Shown piece after piece: positions 35,846-47,455 of a stretch of 64,000 nt of DNA. The notes beneath the pieces are model-generated. The model did no database searches. It was not told the origin of the DNA and saw only the letters and a list, made by a program, of their open reading frames with translations. The stretch spans positions 16,362,690-16,426,689 of the forward strand of contig CM060326.1 of the NCBI GenBank assembly GCA_030674155.1. Direction: 5' to 3'. The DNA comes from Stramonita haemastoma. Its lineage: Eukaryota > Mollusca > Gastropoda > Neogastropoda > Muricidae. The translations under genes were made by a program, and so were the position numbers. How positions within the stretch are numbered: the stretch's first letter is position 1; every line of letters starts with the position of its first letter.

Positions 35846-36221
35846 TTTTGCTTTGTTCTGGTGATATTGTTATTTGTTGTGGTTTTGTTTTTATTTTTTG
35901 TGTGTTGGGTTGGGTTTTTTTTTTTTTGGGGGGGGGGGAAGAAGTTAAGTTACATTACAACCACAGCCCACATCGCACAAATTCAACATCACTCAGTCCA
36001 GAGTGCTATATTTAGTGTGCCTTTTCCTTTTACCTTGTCCAAATGTGGTCAGTTCCTGCTATAGATAAGCACCAGCCGGCCCCACCCGACCTGGGCTGGG
36101 ATGGGATGAGATGGATTAATGAGCAGCTGAGAGGAGCTGAAAGTGGGGGAAACTAGACAGCTGTGTGAGCCCAAAACACAAACAAAAAAACAAACAAACA
36201 AAAAGAAAACCACCACTACAC

Positions 36222-36400
36222 TGACATCTTCAAGCGCTCCAGGCCCCCCTCCAGCTGTCCCTTGGTGGCCATTTCCCTCATGGCCTGCAGACGACACTTG
36301 ATCAGCTCTGTGGGGCACAGGGTAAGGGAGGAGAAGAAGGCCGCCATTCCCCCAGACACTGCGTTCTGCAGGGGATTCATGTCCTCCACACTCGGGGCTC
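36222..36400 (-). CDS. SLC25A15: SLC25A15 exon 3
   Basis: This encodes residues 114-173: APSVEDMNPLQNAVSGGMAA, then the second signature CPTELIKCRLQAMREMATKG. Thr-Glu-Leu-Ile/Val-Lys-Cys-Arg is diagnostic of the ornithine carrier branch. The acceptor is GGACAG|GAGCC. The donor that keeps phase 0 with exon 4 is TCA|GTGTAG, a weak site; an overlapping GTCAGT three bases earlier would break the phase. A partial copy of the exon's 5' end lies upstream at 36,690-36,830. Confidence 0.92.
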
Positions 36401-36616
36401 CTGTCCAACAACACACACAACATAACCATGGTTTTTTCAGGGTTTTTTTTTACCCGAGTGTGATATGAGTTGTGCTTTTCATCTGTACTTGTGTTTTCCT
36501 CTGTGTGTGGATGGTGTGGGGTTGAGGGTGAGGGTGTGTGAGTGTGTGTCTACAGACAGCAGACAGAACAGACAACAAGACAGACAGAAGACAGACAGAC
36601 ACAGACAGAGAAAGAG

Positions 36617-36619
36617 AGA

Positions 36620-36690
<71 letters not shown>
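36617..36690. repeat. (GA)n microsatellite in intron 2
   Basis: About 74 bp of GA, CT on the gene's sense strand, directly abutting the duplicated exon 3 fragment. Confidence 0.96.
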
Positions 36691-36695
<5 letters not shown>

Positions 36696-36830
36696 TCCTG
36701 ACACTGCATTCTGCAGGGGATTCATGTCCTCACGCTCGGTGCTCCTGTCAACAACACCACTTAACACACACCGTGTCTTTTTTCAGGATATGTTTTACTT
36801 ACCTGAGTGTGATATGGGTGTGTGTGTGTG
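36690..36830 (-). pseudogene. Partial duplicate of SLC25A15 exon 3 with its acceptor
   Basis: It copies the first about 45 nt of exon 3, its acceptor (GACAG|GAGCACCGAG) and about 80 bp of the upstream intron (matching CGAGTGTGATATG). The real copy starts about 345 bp away. The coding part reads EDMNPLQNAVSGG and then runs into (CT)n. It lacks one base relative to exon 3, so splicing into it from exon 2 gives a stop after about six codons. It could act as a decoy or poison exon, or be inert. Confidence 0.85.
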
Positions 36831-37002
36831 TGTACGTGTGTGTGTGTGTGTGCTTTCGTTTTTTTTGTGATTTGCTTGTGTGTGTGTTGTGGATGGTGTG
36901 GGGTCGAGGGTGTGGGTAGGTGTTGGTAAATTACATAAACAAGACAGACAGACAGACAGACAGACAGATAGATAGAGATAAGTAGATAGTTACAGAAATA
37001 GA

Positions 37003-37082
37003 GAGAACATCTTGCGCACAAGTTAAACTCTGTTCCACTTTTCATAAGAGTAGGTCATAGTGTGCTGGTGGGAACAGATATA
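37003..37082 (+). mobile_element. SINE-A fragment in intron 2
   Basis: Only the core is left: AGAACATCTTGCGCACAAGT, AGAGTAGGTCATAGTGTGCT and GGTGGGAACAGAT. Confidence 0.75.
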
Positions 37083-37251
37083 TATAAAGTGCTTGAAAAA
37101 AACACCTAACTACAGGTCTCCTTTTTTCAGTCACCCCTTCCAGCCGCTCCTACAAAAATCTACATAAGAAAAAATGACATAGGTCTCATACCAACACAAA
37201 AATGCATTTGGACAAAACAAAACAAAAACCTCCTTCACCAAAACTACTCAC

Positions 37252-37488
37252 TCGTAATAGAAGCCACCACTTTCTGGCACAAGCCGTAGAAGCAAAAGAG
37301 GACGGCATTCTCTGACACATTGGCAGCCAGGGAGGGCACAGTGCCGGCATACAGCCCCCGCACGATGCCATCTTGCCTGAAGGTCTGCACGAAGCAGTCC
37401 CAGGCGTTGCGGTACAGCGTGGGGAAAGTCTGCATCTTCACCTTCACTGTGTCCAGAGGCTGGCCCACGTACACCGTCACAATGCCAC
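37252..37488 (-). CDS. SLC25A15: SLC25A15 exon 2
   Basis: This encodes residues 35-113: GGIVTVYVGQPLDTVKVKMQ, TFPTLYRNAWDCF, then GLYAGTVPSLAANVSENAVL and FCFYGLCQKVV. It covers the first carrier repeat with the first signature PLDTVKVK. The acceptor is ATTTCAG|GTGG at phase 1 and the donor ACGA|GTGAGT at phase 1. The short matrix loop and the NVSEN motif agree with ornithine carriers. Confidence 0.95.
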
Positions 37489-37569
37489 CTGAAATCCACA
37501 TACATGTATTCTTGATATTCTTGAATCATATTATCCACACACTCCACCACACATACACATACACACATA

Positions 37570-37574
<5 letters not shown>

Positions 37575-37624
<50 letters not shown>

Positions 37625-37739
37625 AAAAAAAAAATCATTTTCCTCCTACATCTAGATACATATTATAATATATAATGTATAGATCTATGTAGGAAAATGA
37701 TTTTTTTTATGTATGTCACTATGTGTACATCATTACATT

Positions 37740-37780
<41 letters not shown>
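37575..37780. repeat. (CA)n and (TA)n in intron 1, with a local inverted repeat
   Basis: CA (37,575-37,621) is followed by AATCATTTTCCTCCTACATC and its near reverse complement (GTAGGAAAATGATTTTTTTT) at about 37,687-37,708, then TA (37,742-37,800). Confidence 0.85.
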
Positions 37781-37784
<4 letters not shown>

Positions 37785-37844
37785 TATATATTATATATTA
37801 TGTGTGTGTATTTTGTATGTAAATTCTTTTTTTTTTCTATTATC

Positions 37845-38232
37845 TATTTATTGTTATCTATCTATCTAATCTATCTATATCTATCTAATCTATCATTCTT
37901 TTTCTATCAAGGATACTAGAATAAGCTCTCATGTGCTTTTTTTACATCAAGTCCCAGTGTGTATGCAGTTTTGTAAATTTTGTAATTTGTTCCCACGGCA
38001 CACAATGGCCTACTCTTTCAAAAAGCGGAACAGGATTTAATGTGTGCACAAGATGTTCTGCGTGCGTTCGCACACAGGACCTTGGTTTATAATTTCATCC
38101 AAAAGACTTTTGGGGGGAGTGGAGTCAGCACTGATGTTAACTCCGGAGGAAAAATCCCCTCGACCAGGAATCGAACTCGAGTTGTCAAATTGCGAGTGTA
38201 ATGTTCTGACCACTAGGCTATATCCCGCCCCT
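37845..38232 (-). mobile_element. Full-length SINE-A in intron 1
   Basis: Minus orientation with a (CTAT)n-type tail. It ends at the head with GACCACTAGGCTATATCCCG and has B box GGAATCGAACTCGAG. It is diverged in both boxes. Confidence 0.87.
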
Positions 38233-38239
38233 GTAGGCT

Positions 38240-39690
38240 ACCAGTCTGAATGTCAAAAACAAAAACGTACTGAACAAAATTGTAGCAAGATGTGGCATAG
38301 CTGTGGGCTGTGACACACTGAGTGTTAGAGCAAGCTATGAAATTGAATGGTTTGTGTGAATGCTACGTGAGAGGCAGAGCAAGACAGATTGTAACTAATT
38401 ATAAACAATGGTGCACTTGTGCTAGCAAAAATATTTCAAACTCCTTCCATTTTAAAACTGCTTCAGCCGAAGTATACTGTACAGAGTATTAAAATTAAAA
38501 ACTCTGTGATCATATAAAAAATCGTTTTATTCCCACCTCAATTCTGCTATTTAATAAGTGCATGACAATAAATCCAAACCAATCCACAGAGAGAGAGAGA
38601 AAGAGAGAAGGGAAGAGGAAGGAGAAGAGAGAGTGAAGGAAGGAAGGGGGTGGGAACAAAGGTGGCAGAGAGCTCAGATAAGAAAAGGATAAGATATTTG
38701 ACACATAGAAAAGGCTACTTTTTATTAAATTTTAAACTGTTTTTAATATCATCATTTTAATAATAGTAAAGAATATTGACCAGTTCATTGACATTTGTCT
38801 TATCACACAGTATTTATTACAATTTGGTTTATGGTTTATTCATGATAAAAAAGCACCTGAACATCAGCAATACTGGATACTATCAATCACTAATGTTCAG
38901 ATACTGTGTTGTATTTTTCTGTGATAAATCTTTTCCTGTTTACTGTTTTTATGCTCATGGCTTCTAAGCCATATGATTCTCTCTGTGTGGTGGATTATAA
39001 AGTAGCCTATAGATTTGATTTGAATTCAATTGAGACGAAGAGGTGAAAGATGATTGGAGCTGCACATGCTTTCTTTCACTTTTAAAGATAGATTTAATTT
39101 TGTTTAAGAACATTTAATTTCAAAACAATGAAATAGTGACAAAGTTCAAAATAAACAATGTAAATAGTGAAATCCAAAACTCATTGATTATTTTCATGTC
39201 TGAATGAGAATTGTGAGATTTACAGTCCTTGTGCTTTAATTGCATTGCATTATATTGCACTGTACTACATTCTCATTCTATTAATAATTAATAGTATTAT
39301 ATTGCAATAAATCTTAGTCTGATATGTCATTATCATATATTCTTCTTCTCAATTCATTGCCCACAATATTTTATTTCAAGACTGTTTGCAGCTTATACTA
39401 CAAGTACAACAGTGGGCAGAACAAGTGTTATAATATATAATTTATATTATATAATTATAACGACAGCAATGATGCATGTGCCAAGGTAAGTTAGTGGCAG
39501 AATTTCAATTTGCTTGCAAAGTCAACAACATTCCATATCCAGCAATCCTGATGTTCTATTAAATCTATAGTATAAGCCAACAATATTACAATTTTACATA
39601 CAGTTTGCATATGACATACACAACCTTCCAAATAAATCATCAATGACACCATAAGCAAAGAAGAAGAAAAGAGTGTGATAAAATCAACAT
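38240..39690. other. Unique part of SLC25A15 intron 1
   Basis: A/T-rich sequence with a GA-rich stretch at 38,588-38,640 and nothing else recognised. No coding signal. Confidence 0.5.
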
Positions 39691-39692
39691 AC

Positions 39693-39798
39693 CTATGGTT
39701 CCACCTGTGAAATCCACAACAGCATCCAGAACTGTGGATCGAGATTTCTCTCTAATCCCCATTTCTTGCTCGATGAGTTCCATAGCTGGCTCCATGTG
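39693..39798 (-). CDS. SLC25A15: SLC25A15 exon 1 (first coding exon)
   Basis: Met1 is at 39,795-39,793; the exon encodes MEPAMELIEQEMGIREKSRS, TVLDAVVDFTGGTI and ends ATAG|GTATGT at phase 1. DFTGGTI joins GGIVTVYVGQP of exon 2, matching the start of the first transmembrane helix in ornithine carriers. A TTTCAG acceptor lies 3 nt upstream of the ATG, so the 5' UTR is probably on another exon. Met5 has a stronger Kozak context (G at -3, G at +4) and is an alternative start. Confidence 0.85.
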
Positions 39799-40539
39799 CT
39801 GAAACTTATGGTAAATCACACCACCACTACTGGAATATATATCTCACAATCTGTGCTGCTTGCCTTACAATCCTTTCCAGTCACTACAAATCCACGGATA
39901 AGTGACGTTCTTCAGTTCTTCCTTCAGGGACTCCAACTTGAGAGTAGAAAATGATTAGATCCTTTTCTTCTAAAGTTACATTAGTAGATCCATGACTAGA
40001 TCTGTCTTAAAATCATTTCCAGTAGTTAGTCCACAAAGCGAAATGGAAGTTCTTTCTTGTTCCTTTAAATCAGTTCTTGAAAAAAACTTATTACTAGATC
40101 TCTCAAGGTTTTTTTCTTATATTTGTAGATCCATGACTAGATGTTTTTGTAGATCACGAAAAGTCCACAACACTGGCAAATGGTTTTGTTGTTTTGGGTG
40201 ATCAGCTCCTGGTTTTGAAATCTGTATAAGATAATTAGCGTGAGTAATTGTTTACATCACATGCACATGTGTACACATGCACATATGTACATATACACAC
40301 ACAAAAAAAACATGTTGATTCTGTGTAATAAGTGATTGGGAAGCTTTGTGTTTGAATAGGCTATCTTCTTTTTTTTTTTTTTTTATATACTGTTTTGGGG
40401 AAGGGTGGGGAGAGAACGACTACTTTTTTGACGTGAAAATAAATACTTAACTGTAAAATGCTTGTTTTTCTTGGGGGGGGTGTGAGCATTCACGCAAAAA
40501 CTTTGTCACCTCTCTGTGAATTAAATGTGTAGTTTTCAC

Positions 40540-40820
40540 CTATGGCGTCTGATCTGTTTAAATGGCGTACTTTCACTTCGCTCCCGTGAGAAAACTGTCA
40601 GACTTGTCACAAATATCGGTCAATCTCAATAACTACACTCTTTTTGCAACCTTATGTAAGACGATCAAGGACTGTACGTACCAAACTGTTCTCTATTCAC
40701 TGACAATCGACACGTCTCACAAGCAGAAGACAAGACGCCAAAAAGCAAAGAGATTGGATAGACCTAGGCCTAGTGATGAGCACGTGTAGACGACCTTGAC
40801 GATAAAACCGGAAGTACACA
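40540..40820 (-). promoter_or_regulatory. Probable SLC25A15 promoter and 5' UTR exon
   Basis: Going downstream on the minus strand are an ETS site (ACCGGAAGT on +, 40,807-40,815), an E-box CACGTG (40,781-40,786) and a CCAAT box (40,752-40,756). ETS sites of this form (GABP/NRF-2 type) are common in promoters of nuclear genes for mitochondrial proteins. A possible 5' UTR exon ends CCATAG|GTGAAA at 40,540. Transcript start and exon are inferred. Confidence 0.45.
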
Positions 40821-41099
40821 CCTTCGATTCAGACTTTGCTGATTAGTCAATACAAGGTCAAGGTTTGCGGGGAGGAAGGGGAAAATGAGGAGAGGAGTCA
40901 AGTCAAAATGATCTTTATTGAGGGTAAAAAGATTAAGTTTCACAACTTTTTTTTCATCCTGCTCCCACAAAAAAATCAAGGAAATTGACTACTAAAGCAT
41001 TCAAAGGCAAATATCAACCTATGTTGAGAAATAAATGAGTATTTTCTTTTTAAACCAGACCTTACAATACAAGATAAACAAACCCAAGAGATTTTGGGA

Positions 41100-41398
41100 T
41101 CTATAGCTAAGTGGTCAGAGCGCTGGCTTTCCCCAAGTCAAGTTATGCAGCGTCGAGCGTGGTTACCTGTTGGATGGGTGACCGTTTGCGCGCTTTGGCT
41201 TCAGTGCAGTCCCCCGAGTTCACCCAGCTGGTTCACCAATGGGTACCTGCCCTCTTCAGGGTCAGAGAAGGTAAAGCAGCGAGGGAGAGGAGATGGGCGC
41301 CGCCCACAATCTGCTGGGCCCTGAGAAGCTGAGGTCTCTGATGCCTCGCTCCCCTACAACCGCCTAGGTGATGGGACACCTTTACCTCTTACCTTTTA
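41100..41398 (+). mobile_element. SINE-C (tRNA/5S-like), full length
   Basis: It reads TAGCTAAGTGGTCAGAGCGC, AAGTTATGCAGCGTCGAGCG, GGTTACCTGTTGGATGGGTG, then TGCCCTCTTCAGGGTCAGAG, GAAGCTGAGGTCTCTGATGC and a (TTTACC)n tail. It lies about 300 bp upstream of the presumed SLC25A15 promoter. Confidence 0.9.
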
Positions 41399-42193
41399 CA
41401 AAATAACAAGGGATGAGAATAACAACAAAGCAGCTAAGTGTAAGGTAGTCTCCAGCATAAAGGTGGACTTCAATTTGTCCTCAGATGTTTCTTCAACAGT
41501 TTCTTAAACAATTTGTTTTGAAGGAGCTGGGTTTTTTTTTTTTTTTAAAGGGGGGGGGGGGGGGAGATTAGATTATTCCACAATGTTATTCCTGAATAAG
41601 CAAGGCTTGACTTATAGAGATTACTATGGGGCCTGGGCAAAAACAGTCTATGAGTAGCCTTTTTTATTGACAGCAAATGTTTCCACAATTTTCTGTGGGG
41701 CTTTTCTGTTTGATAATTATATTGTAACTAGTTGGAACTAAGCCCCCCCACCCCCCCCCCATTTAATATTTCTTTTTTTTTTTTTTGGCTTGTCTGCTTG
41801 TTATTTTTCTTGGTTTAGTTTACTTTTTTGGTTTGATGTGTCTGTGTGTTTTTGTTGTTGTTGTGTGTTGTGTTGTGGGGGGGGGGGGGGGCAGCTGAAA
41901 ATGATCATTTTGAAATGTAAGAGATTAAGTTGACACAACTTTTTTTTTCATCCGACCCTCACGAAAAAAACCCAATATCAAGAAAATTTACTTTTTTTTT
42001 TTTTTTAATGGTAACAAGCACGCATGTGCGCGTGTATACTTTTTGCTCTTGGATGTTCGCTTAAGTACTTTTTTATTTTAATTTTTTTTGTGAGTAACCA
42101 AAATATATCAAAATTAAAATTTGCAACAAGCACGCATGTGCACGCGCATACATTTTGCTCTTGCTTTTGAATGTTTGTGTGATATAATTTAGT

Positions 42194-42197
42194 TGCT

Positions 42198-42270
<73 letters not shown>

Positions 42271-42316
42271 CTCTCTCTTCCTTCTCTCTCTTCTCTCTCT
42301 CTCTCTCTCTCTCTTT
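42194..42316. repeat. (CT)n microsatellite
   Basis: CT with CTCCT and CTTCT interruptions over about 120 bp. Confidence 0.95.
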
Positions 42317-42649
42317 TTTCCTCTCCGAATGTCTCATCCTATTACCATCCATTCTTTAGTCATTTTTTACGCTCTCCTTTTTTAACGTGTTATGAATGTA
42401 ATTGATTTTATGTAATTGTAATTAGATGATGTATTTTTATTTCTTTTAACCTGAATAACTTCTTCCATTCCACTTTAATTGAACATTTTATGATGTATCA
42501 TAAGATTGACTTGATATTAGGTATTATATTTCAAAATATGTTCCTTACAAGGCGGATGAGTATTGTGTATTCTTTATGAAAGTCAGATTCAAGGCATATA
42601 TTTTTCCTTGAATAAGTTTATTGATGAAATGTTTGAACCTGAAATGTGT

Positions 42650-42763
42650 TGTGTTGTTTGTGTGTTTGTGTGGTGTGTGTAGTTGTGTGACTTGCTGTGT
42701 GTGTGTTAGTGTTGTCTGTGCGTTGTTGTAAGTGAGAGTGTGAGAGTGGGTGTGGTGTTGTTG

Positions 42764-42794
<31 letters not shown>

Positions 42795-43137
42795 TGTGTG
42801 TGTGCGAGGTGCGTGTGTGTGTGTGTTGTGTGTGTATGTTGTGTGTGTGTGTGTGATGTTGTGTGTGTGTGTTGTTGAGTGTGTGTGTGTGTGCATGTGG
42901 ATGTGTGTGTGAGTGTGTTATTGTGTGTGTGTGTGTGTGTGTGTGATGTTTGTGTGTATATATGTGTGAGAGTATGTGTGTGTGTTTGTGTGGTGTGAGT
43001 GTGTGTGTGTGTGTGAGTGTAATTGTGTGTGTATGAGTGGTGTGAGAGTGTGTTTGTGTGTCTGTGTGTGTGTGTCTGTGTGTGTGTATCTGTGTGTCTG
43101 TGTGTGTGTCTGTGCGTGAGTGAGTGTGAGTGTGTGT
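42650..43137. repeat. Large degenerate (GT)n region
   Basis: Nearly 500 bp of GT with frequent GA, GTT, GCG and TCT interruptions. No unit above the dinucleotide is clear. It lies between unique A/T-rich flanks. Confidence 0.93.
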
Positions 43138-43592
43138 AAAACATTATCCGATTGAAAATAATGATATATTTTTTGAAACATCTAGGATGTTTTATGTGTT
43201 TTTTTTTCTTCTTTTTTTATATTATAACTTTATTGGTTAGTTGTCTTCCCCCCCCCCCCCCTCCAATAAGGATGCTGGTTTAAAAAAAAAAAAAAAATCC
43301 CCTTTTATCCAAATGTATGATTTATATTACATGTACAATTTTTGATAGATAGTGGTGGATTGATGTTTTCGGTTGTTTATTTCATTTTGTTCTCTTGTTT
43401 GCTCCTTATCTACTAACGCTTTTCTTTTTTTCCATAATCAAAATTTTTTATTGTGACTTCTGATTTTTGTCTTCTGAAAGAGTGCATTTTATTACCTTAT
43501 CATATATAGTGTCCTTTATTCTTGTGTGTTGTTTGGTACTGCGTAAAGTCTTATTGTTTAGTATATTTTTAACTTGATGTATCCCTGAAAAG

Positions 43593-43675
43593 GGCGGGGA
43601 CTGGATGTAAAAAAGCACATGAGTGCTTATCTATTATCCTCGAATAAAAGACTTTGCCTTGCCTTGCCTTGCCTT

Positions 43676-43712
<37 letters not shown>
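43593..43712 (+). mobile_element. SINE-A 3' end with (CCTTG)n and (CT)n tail
   Basis: GGGACTGGATGTAAAAAAGC, ATGAGTGCTTATCTATTATC and CGAATAAAAG are followed by four CCTTG units and 34 bp of CT. Here the SINE tail itself has become the seed of a microsatellite. Confidence 0.82.
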
Positions 43713-43713
<1 letters not shown>

Positions 43714-44007
43714 AGTACGCCCTAGTGCAGACCTTGCTTCATAACACGTTTCTATTATGTCATGTGACGTATTTTCAAATAACGTAAACTGGGTGATGGT
43801 TTTTTATCTGACTGATGTTTTCTTTTTTATGCAGAAAAAGTCGATATAACGGCGTCATATTATGTATTATTATACTTCGCTTTGTTTATTTGTTCACTTG
43901 TTTTAATTTTCCTTGGATTGTTAGATTTTTTTTTTGTTTTGCAGGTTGTGACATTCTTACAACATGCAGATAGAAAGCTGCTGTTAGATTTTTTTTTTTT
44001 TTTGGAT

Positions 44008-44014
44008 TATTGAG

Positions 44015-44085
<71 letters not shown>

Positions 44086-44190
44086 GGTTCATTTTGTCTG
44101 TTTTATTTGGTATGTTACTTTGTTTTAATTTGGTATTGTGGTTATTGCGTGTGTGTGTGTGTGTGTGTTGTGTGTGTGTGTTGTGTGTGT
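44008..44190. repeat. (GA)n and (GT)n microsatellites
   Basis: GA with GAG interruptions (44,013-44,087) and GT (44,149-44,192), then T/G-rich sequence to 44,290. Confidence 0.93.
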
Positions 44191-44424
44191 GTTTTTGGGG
44201 GGAGGGTGGTGTGTGTTTTTTGTTTGTTGTTGTTGGGTTTGTGTTTGTTGTTGTTGTTGTTGTTTTGGAGGGGGGGGGGAGGGTTGTTAAAACTGATCGT
44301 TGCTTTGTTTTATTTTCGTCTTTAGTTGTTTTTACTGCTGATGATTTAATTTTCTTTGCTTGTTAAAACGTGAAGAGCAATAGCTTGACACATACACTTG
44401 ATGTTCAGTATCTTGGTGAAAGAA

Positions 44425-44645
44425 GTATTTATTTATTCTTTTATATAGAGGATAATGGAATAAGCATTCGTGCGCTTTTTGTACATCCAGTCCCCGTATG
44501 TATGCAGTTTTGTAAAATTTGTCATCTGTTGTCACCGGCACACAATGGCCTACTCTTACGAAAAGCGGAACAGGATTTAACGTGTGCGCAAGATGTTCTG
44601 CGTGCGTTCGCGACGGGCCTTGATTTATAGTTCATCCGAAAGTTT
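44425..44645 (-). mobile_element. SINE-A, head truncated
   Basis: Minus orientation. GATAATGGAATAAGCATTCG, CACCGGCACACAATGGCC, AAGCGGAACAGGATTTAACG and GATGTTCTGCGTGCGTTCGC are present; it ends before the GTTAAC segment. Two copies of a short phrase (TTTCAGGCTTGGTAGGGGCC) follow at 44,645 and 44,763. Confidence 0.86.
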
Positions 44646-45139
44646 CAGGCTTTGGTAAGGGCCAGGCCTTTAGAATACAAAGTGTAGAGCACTTACAGTG
44701 TCGTTAAACAGAAACCAGAAGAGAGCAAAAAACTACAAGACACATACAGCAGATACCTGTGTTTCAGGCTTGGTAGGGGCCAGGCCTTTAGGATATAAAG
44801 TGTAGAGTAGGCCTACCTACAGTGTCGTCAACCAGCACCATCTCTTCCTCATCATCATCATCATTATCATCGTTGTTATGCTGTGAAAGAAAAAGAACTT
44901 TGTCTCTCAATAGCTCTGTGTTGTTTTTTATTGGTCTGTTTGACAATCACAGGTTTTGTTTTGCTTTTTGTTGTTGTTTGGGTTTTGTTTTGTTTGGTTT
45001 GTTGGTGTGGGTTTTTTTTGTTGTGTTTTTTTTGGGGGGAGGGGGTGTTGTTTTTTTGTGGCGTTCTGGGTTTTGTAGAGGTTTAGTGTTTGTATCAGAG
45101 TTCGGGATGTCATTTTTGTAGCTGTTGTTTTGTGTGTTC

Positions 45140-45305
45140 CCCAGCAACGACCAAGGAAGTCATCCAGAATGTGAACTGACTCGCTCATCACACCTGTTGG
45201 GAGACTGTACATGTTACACACTGAATGACAAGTTCATGGTACGATTCTTTTTAAGTGCCTCGCAATGTAGGCAGCCATATTCCAACTTCAGAGGATTTTT
45301 CTCTT
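45140..45305. mobile_element. SINE-E (unnamed dispersed repeat), copy 1
   Basis: It shares with 50,820-50,970: CATCCAGAATGTGAACTGAC, CTCATCACACCTG, ACACTGAATGA, and GCCTCGCAATGTAGGCAGCC followed by ATATTCCAACTT. No pol III boxes seen; two copies support a dispersed element. Confidence 0.6.
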
Positions 45306-45799
45306 CTTTAAATGCGAGCAAATTGTTATTTTATTAACTGTTTATGGCTGCAGACTTCTTCTGCGTTCTGTGGCCGTGCTTTTAAAAAAAATTTATAGTC
45401 TGATCTGGATAGCGAAATTTGCAGTCTGTCGCAGTGACCCTGCCGGTCCGCACAGGTTTTTTTATTATCTTTTTAAAAAAAATTTTTTTAGCTCTACTGG
45501 GCTGGGCCAGGTCTGGTGTCTCAGAGTGTTGAAGTTAGGACAGGAATACAGGATATGGGAGAGGGCTTGTGGGCCTGACTGTGCCACAGGGGCACTGGTC
45601 AGCGTGGGATATTTTCAGGTGATGGATTTGGGATATGGCTGAAGACAATGTAAGCGTAACATGTTGGGAATTTGTGTTATCCAACCCGGCCCCCAACAAC
45701 TACTGTCACCATCAGGGCTGGGTTCTGTAGGCATTGTCCTGCATAACATGGGGCAGAACAGACACCGGTGAATATTACAAGTTCATTTCATTTCTTTCT

Positions 45800-45870
45800 T
45801 TTATTATTCTTTTATTTCGAGGATAATGGGATAAGCATTCCCAGTATTTTTGTGTGTGCATTCAATCCCC
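45800..45870 (-). mobile_element. SINE-A 3' end
   Basis: Only the tail and the last about 50 bp remain (GAGGATAATGGGATAAGCAT ... CAATCCCCAT). Confidence 0.7.
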
Positions 45871-46137
45871 ATGGGAAATAAGTCAACACTACAAAGTGAC
45901 TATCCTTATGCCCATTTGGCCGAGAGAGTGGGGATGTACTGTGGGCAAGGCACCTCCACTAAAATCAAATCTCTGCCTCCTCTGCTGTTTCGGAGGTCTC
46001 GTCGACCACAACGGACAACAAACAAACAAACAAAGAGACAGAACAGTAGTGCAGGATCTCTCATTGCTCCACAGCTCACAGCTTCACAAGCAGACTAACA
46101 AACCAAATGACACATCAGACGGACAATGTTCACAAGC

Positions 46138-46143
46138 TTTATT
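46138..46143 (-). terminator. Candidate poly(A) signal AATAAA
   Basis: Minus-strand CAATAAAGC with downstream GT-rich sequence at about 46,095-46,120. It is the best poly(A) site candidate for the minus-strand gene. Confidence 0.45.
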
Positions 46144-46167
46144 GATGCAACAGCTGCAGGACACACG

Positions 46168-46198
<31 letters not shown>

Positions 46199-47246
46199 GC
46201 CTTGGCGAGATGCTCTGTACAGACAGACAGAACACTAAAAATAAACAAGTTCTACATAACAGCCTAAAACGGATCAATACGGCAGACTGATTCATATGTA
46301 AAACATTTACCATTAACACCAACACGGATTATAAAAACACTTGATAATTTTTTTTCTTTCTATTTTAAAAGTTCGACTTTTAAAAATTAGCAAGTGCATT
46401 CATTTTGGCAGTTGTTTTTTTCTTTAAAGGATTTAATGAGTGGAAAGACTAATGCTATGTAAGTGCCCGTTACATGTCGGCCTGAGTATATCTCAGGTCA
46501 CAACTCTACAGAAAGTGAAATTAATTTGGATAGTTCAAAGTAAACATCTACTTCTATAAATTAATTTAAAAAAAAAAAGAAATCTATATATAAACCCACC
46601 AAAAGCAATTTTCTATGACTATACGCAAACGTAAATAAATAAATTCATGAACGAAACATTTTCATACAAATGCTCATGAACAGTTTGAAACTTAGTCTAA
46701 TCTTCAAAGAAAACAAAACAAAACAGACCATGTGCAGAAGATAAAATGTGCACAATTCCAAAGAAACATTAACAAACGAAACTGAAAACATTAAAGCTCT
46801 TTCCTCCATAGGGGTTGTTTTCTGTCAAAAAAGATCACAATTCCAAAAATGACCACATATCCCATTGATATGGAAAAAAAAATTACAACCCTTCCACCTC
46901 TAAAACGCCTTTGAAGTTTTTCACACAGAATCGGTACTGAGTTGCAATGATCAGAGTAAGTGTGTTATGTACCGTGTGTTTGTATCAAAATTTTGGACTG
47001 ATAATTCTATCCAAAAGGGACATTATGAGTAAAGTTCATTCAAGAAGAAAACTAAGATTAAAAATCTAGAAATAAAAAAAGGCAAGTTATGATAAGCACT
47101 ATATAGTCTAAATACTTCCATGCAGTAGGCTAGTTTGTTGGGATTTTTTTTTTCAGAAAGGGAACATGTCAAAGCTACTGGCCCCCTTGACAGTGTGACC
47201 TCCCAGGCTAAATATCATGGCTTCATCCCTACCACAGGCATCATAT

Positions 47247-47247
<1 letters not shown>

Positions 47248-47289
<42 letters not shown>

Positions 47290-47362
47290 GTGTGTGTGTG
47301 TGTGTGTGTGTGTGTGGTGTGGTGCGTGCATGCAAATGGCTTCAGCCCTATTATAGGCATAA

Positions 47363-47424
<62 letters not shown>

Positions 47425-47455
47425 GTGTGTGGTGTGTAGTGGGGGGGGGGGGGGC
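47248..47455. repeat. Two (GT)n tracts with duplicated lead-in
   Basis: GT at 47,251-47,322 and 47,365-47,440, each preceded by a related phrase (ATGGCTTCATCCCTACCACA versus ATGGCTTCAGCCCTATTATA). Tract plus lead-in was tandemly duplicated. A G-run ends the second. Confidence 0.88.

Larger units (their letters stand above)
41400..46115. other. Intergenic region between the two minus-strand genes
   Basis: No exon recognised. It holds poly-T/poly-G tracts (41,530, 41,875), (CT)n at 42,194-42,315, a GT-rich region (42,650-43,137), (GA)n at 44,013-44,087, SINE-A pieces and one SINE-E copy. The 45.37-45.64 kb open frame has no recognisable domain and includes poly-A/T runs, so I leave it out. Confidence 0.5.

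Noticed and set aside
40562..40789. 75-residue plus-strand frame at the SLC25A15 promoter
   Set aside because: It overlaps the promoter motifs and probable 5' UTR of the minus-strand gene. No homology recognised.
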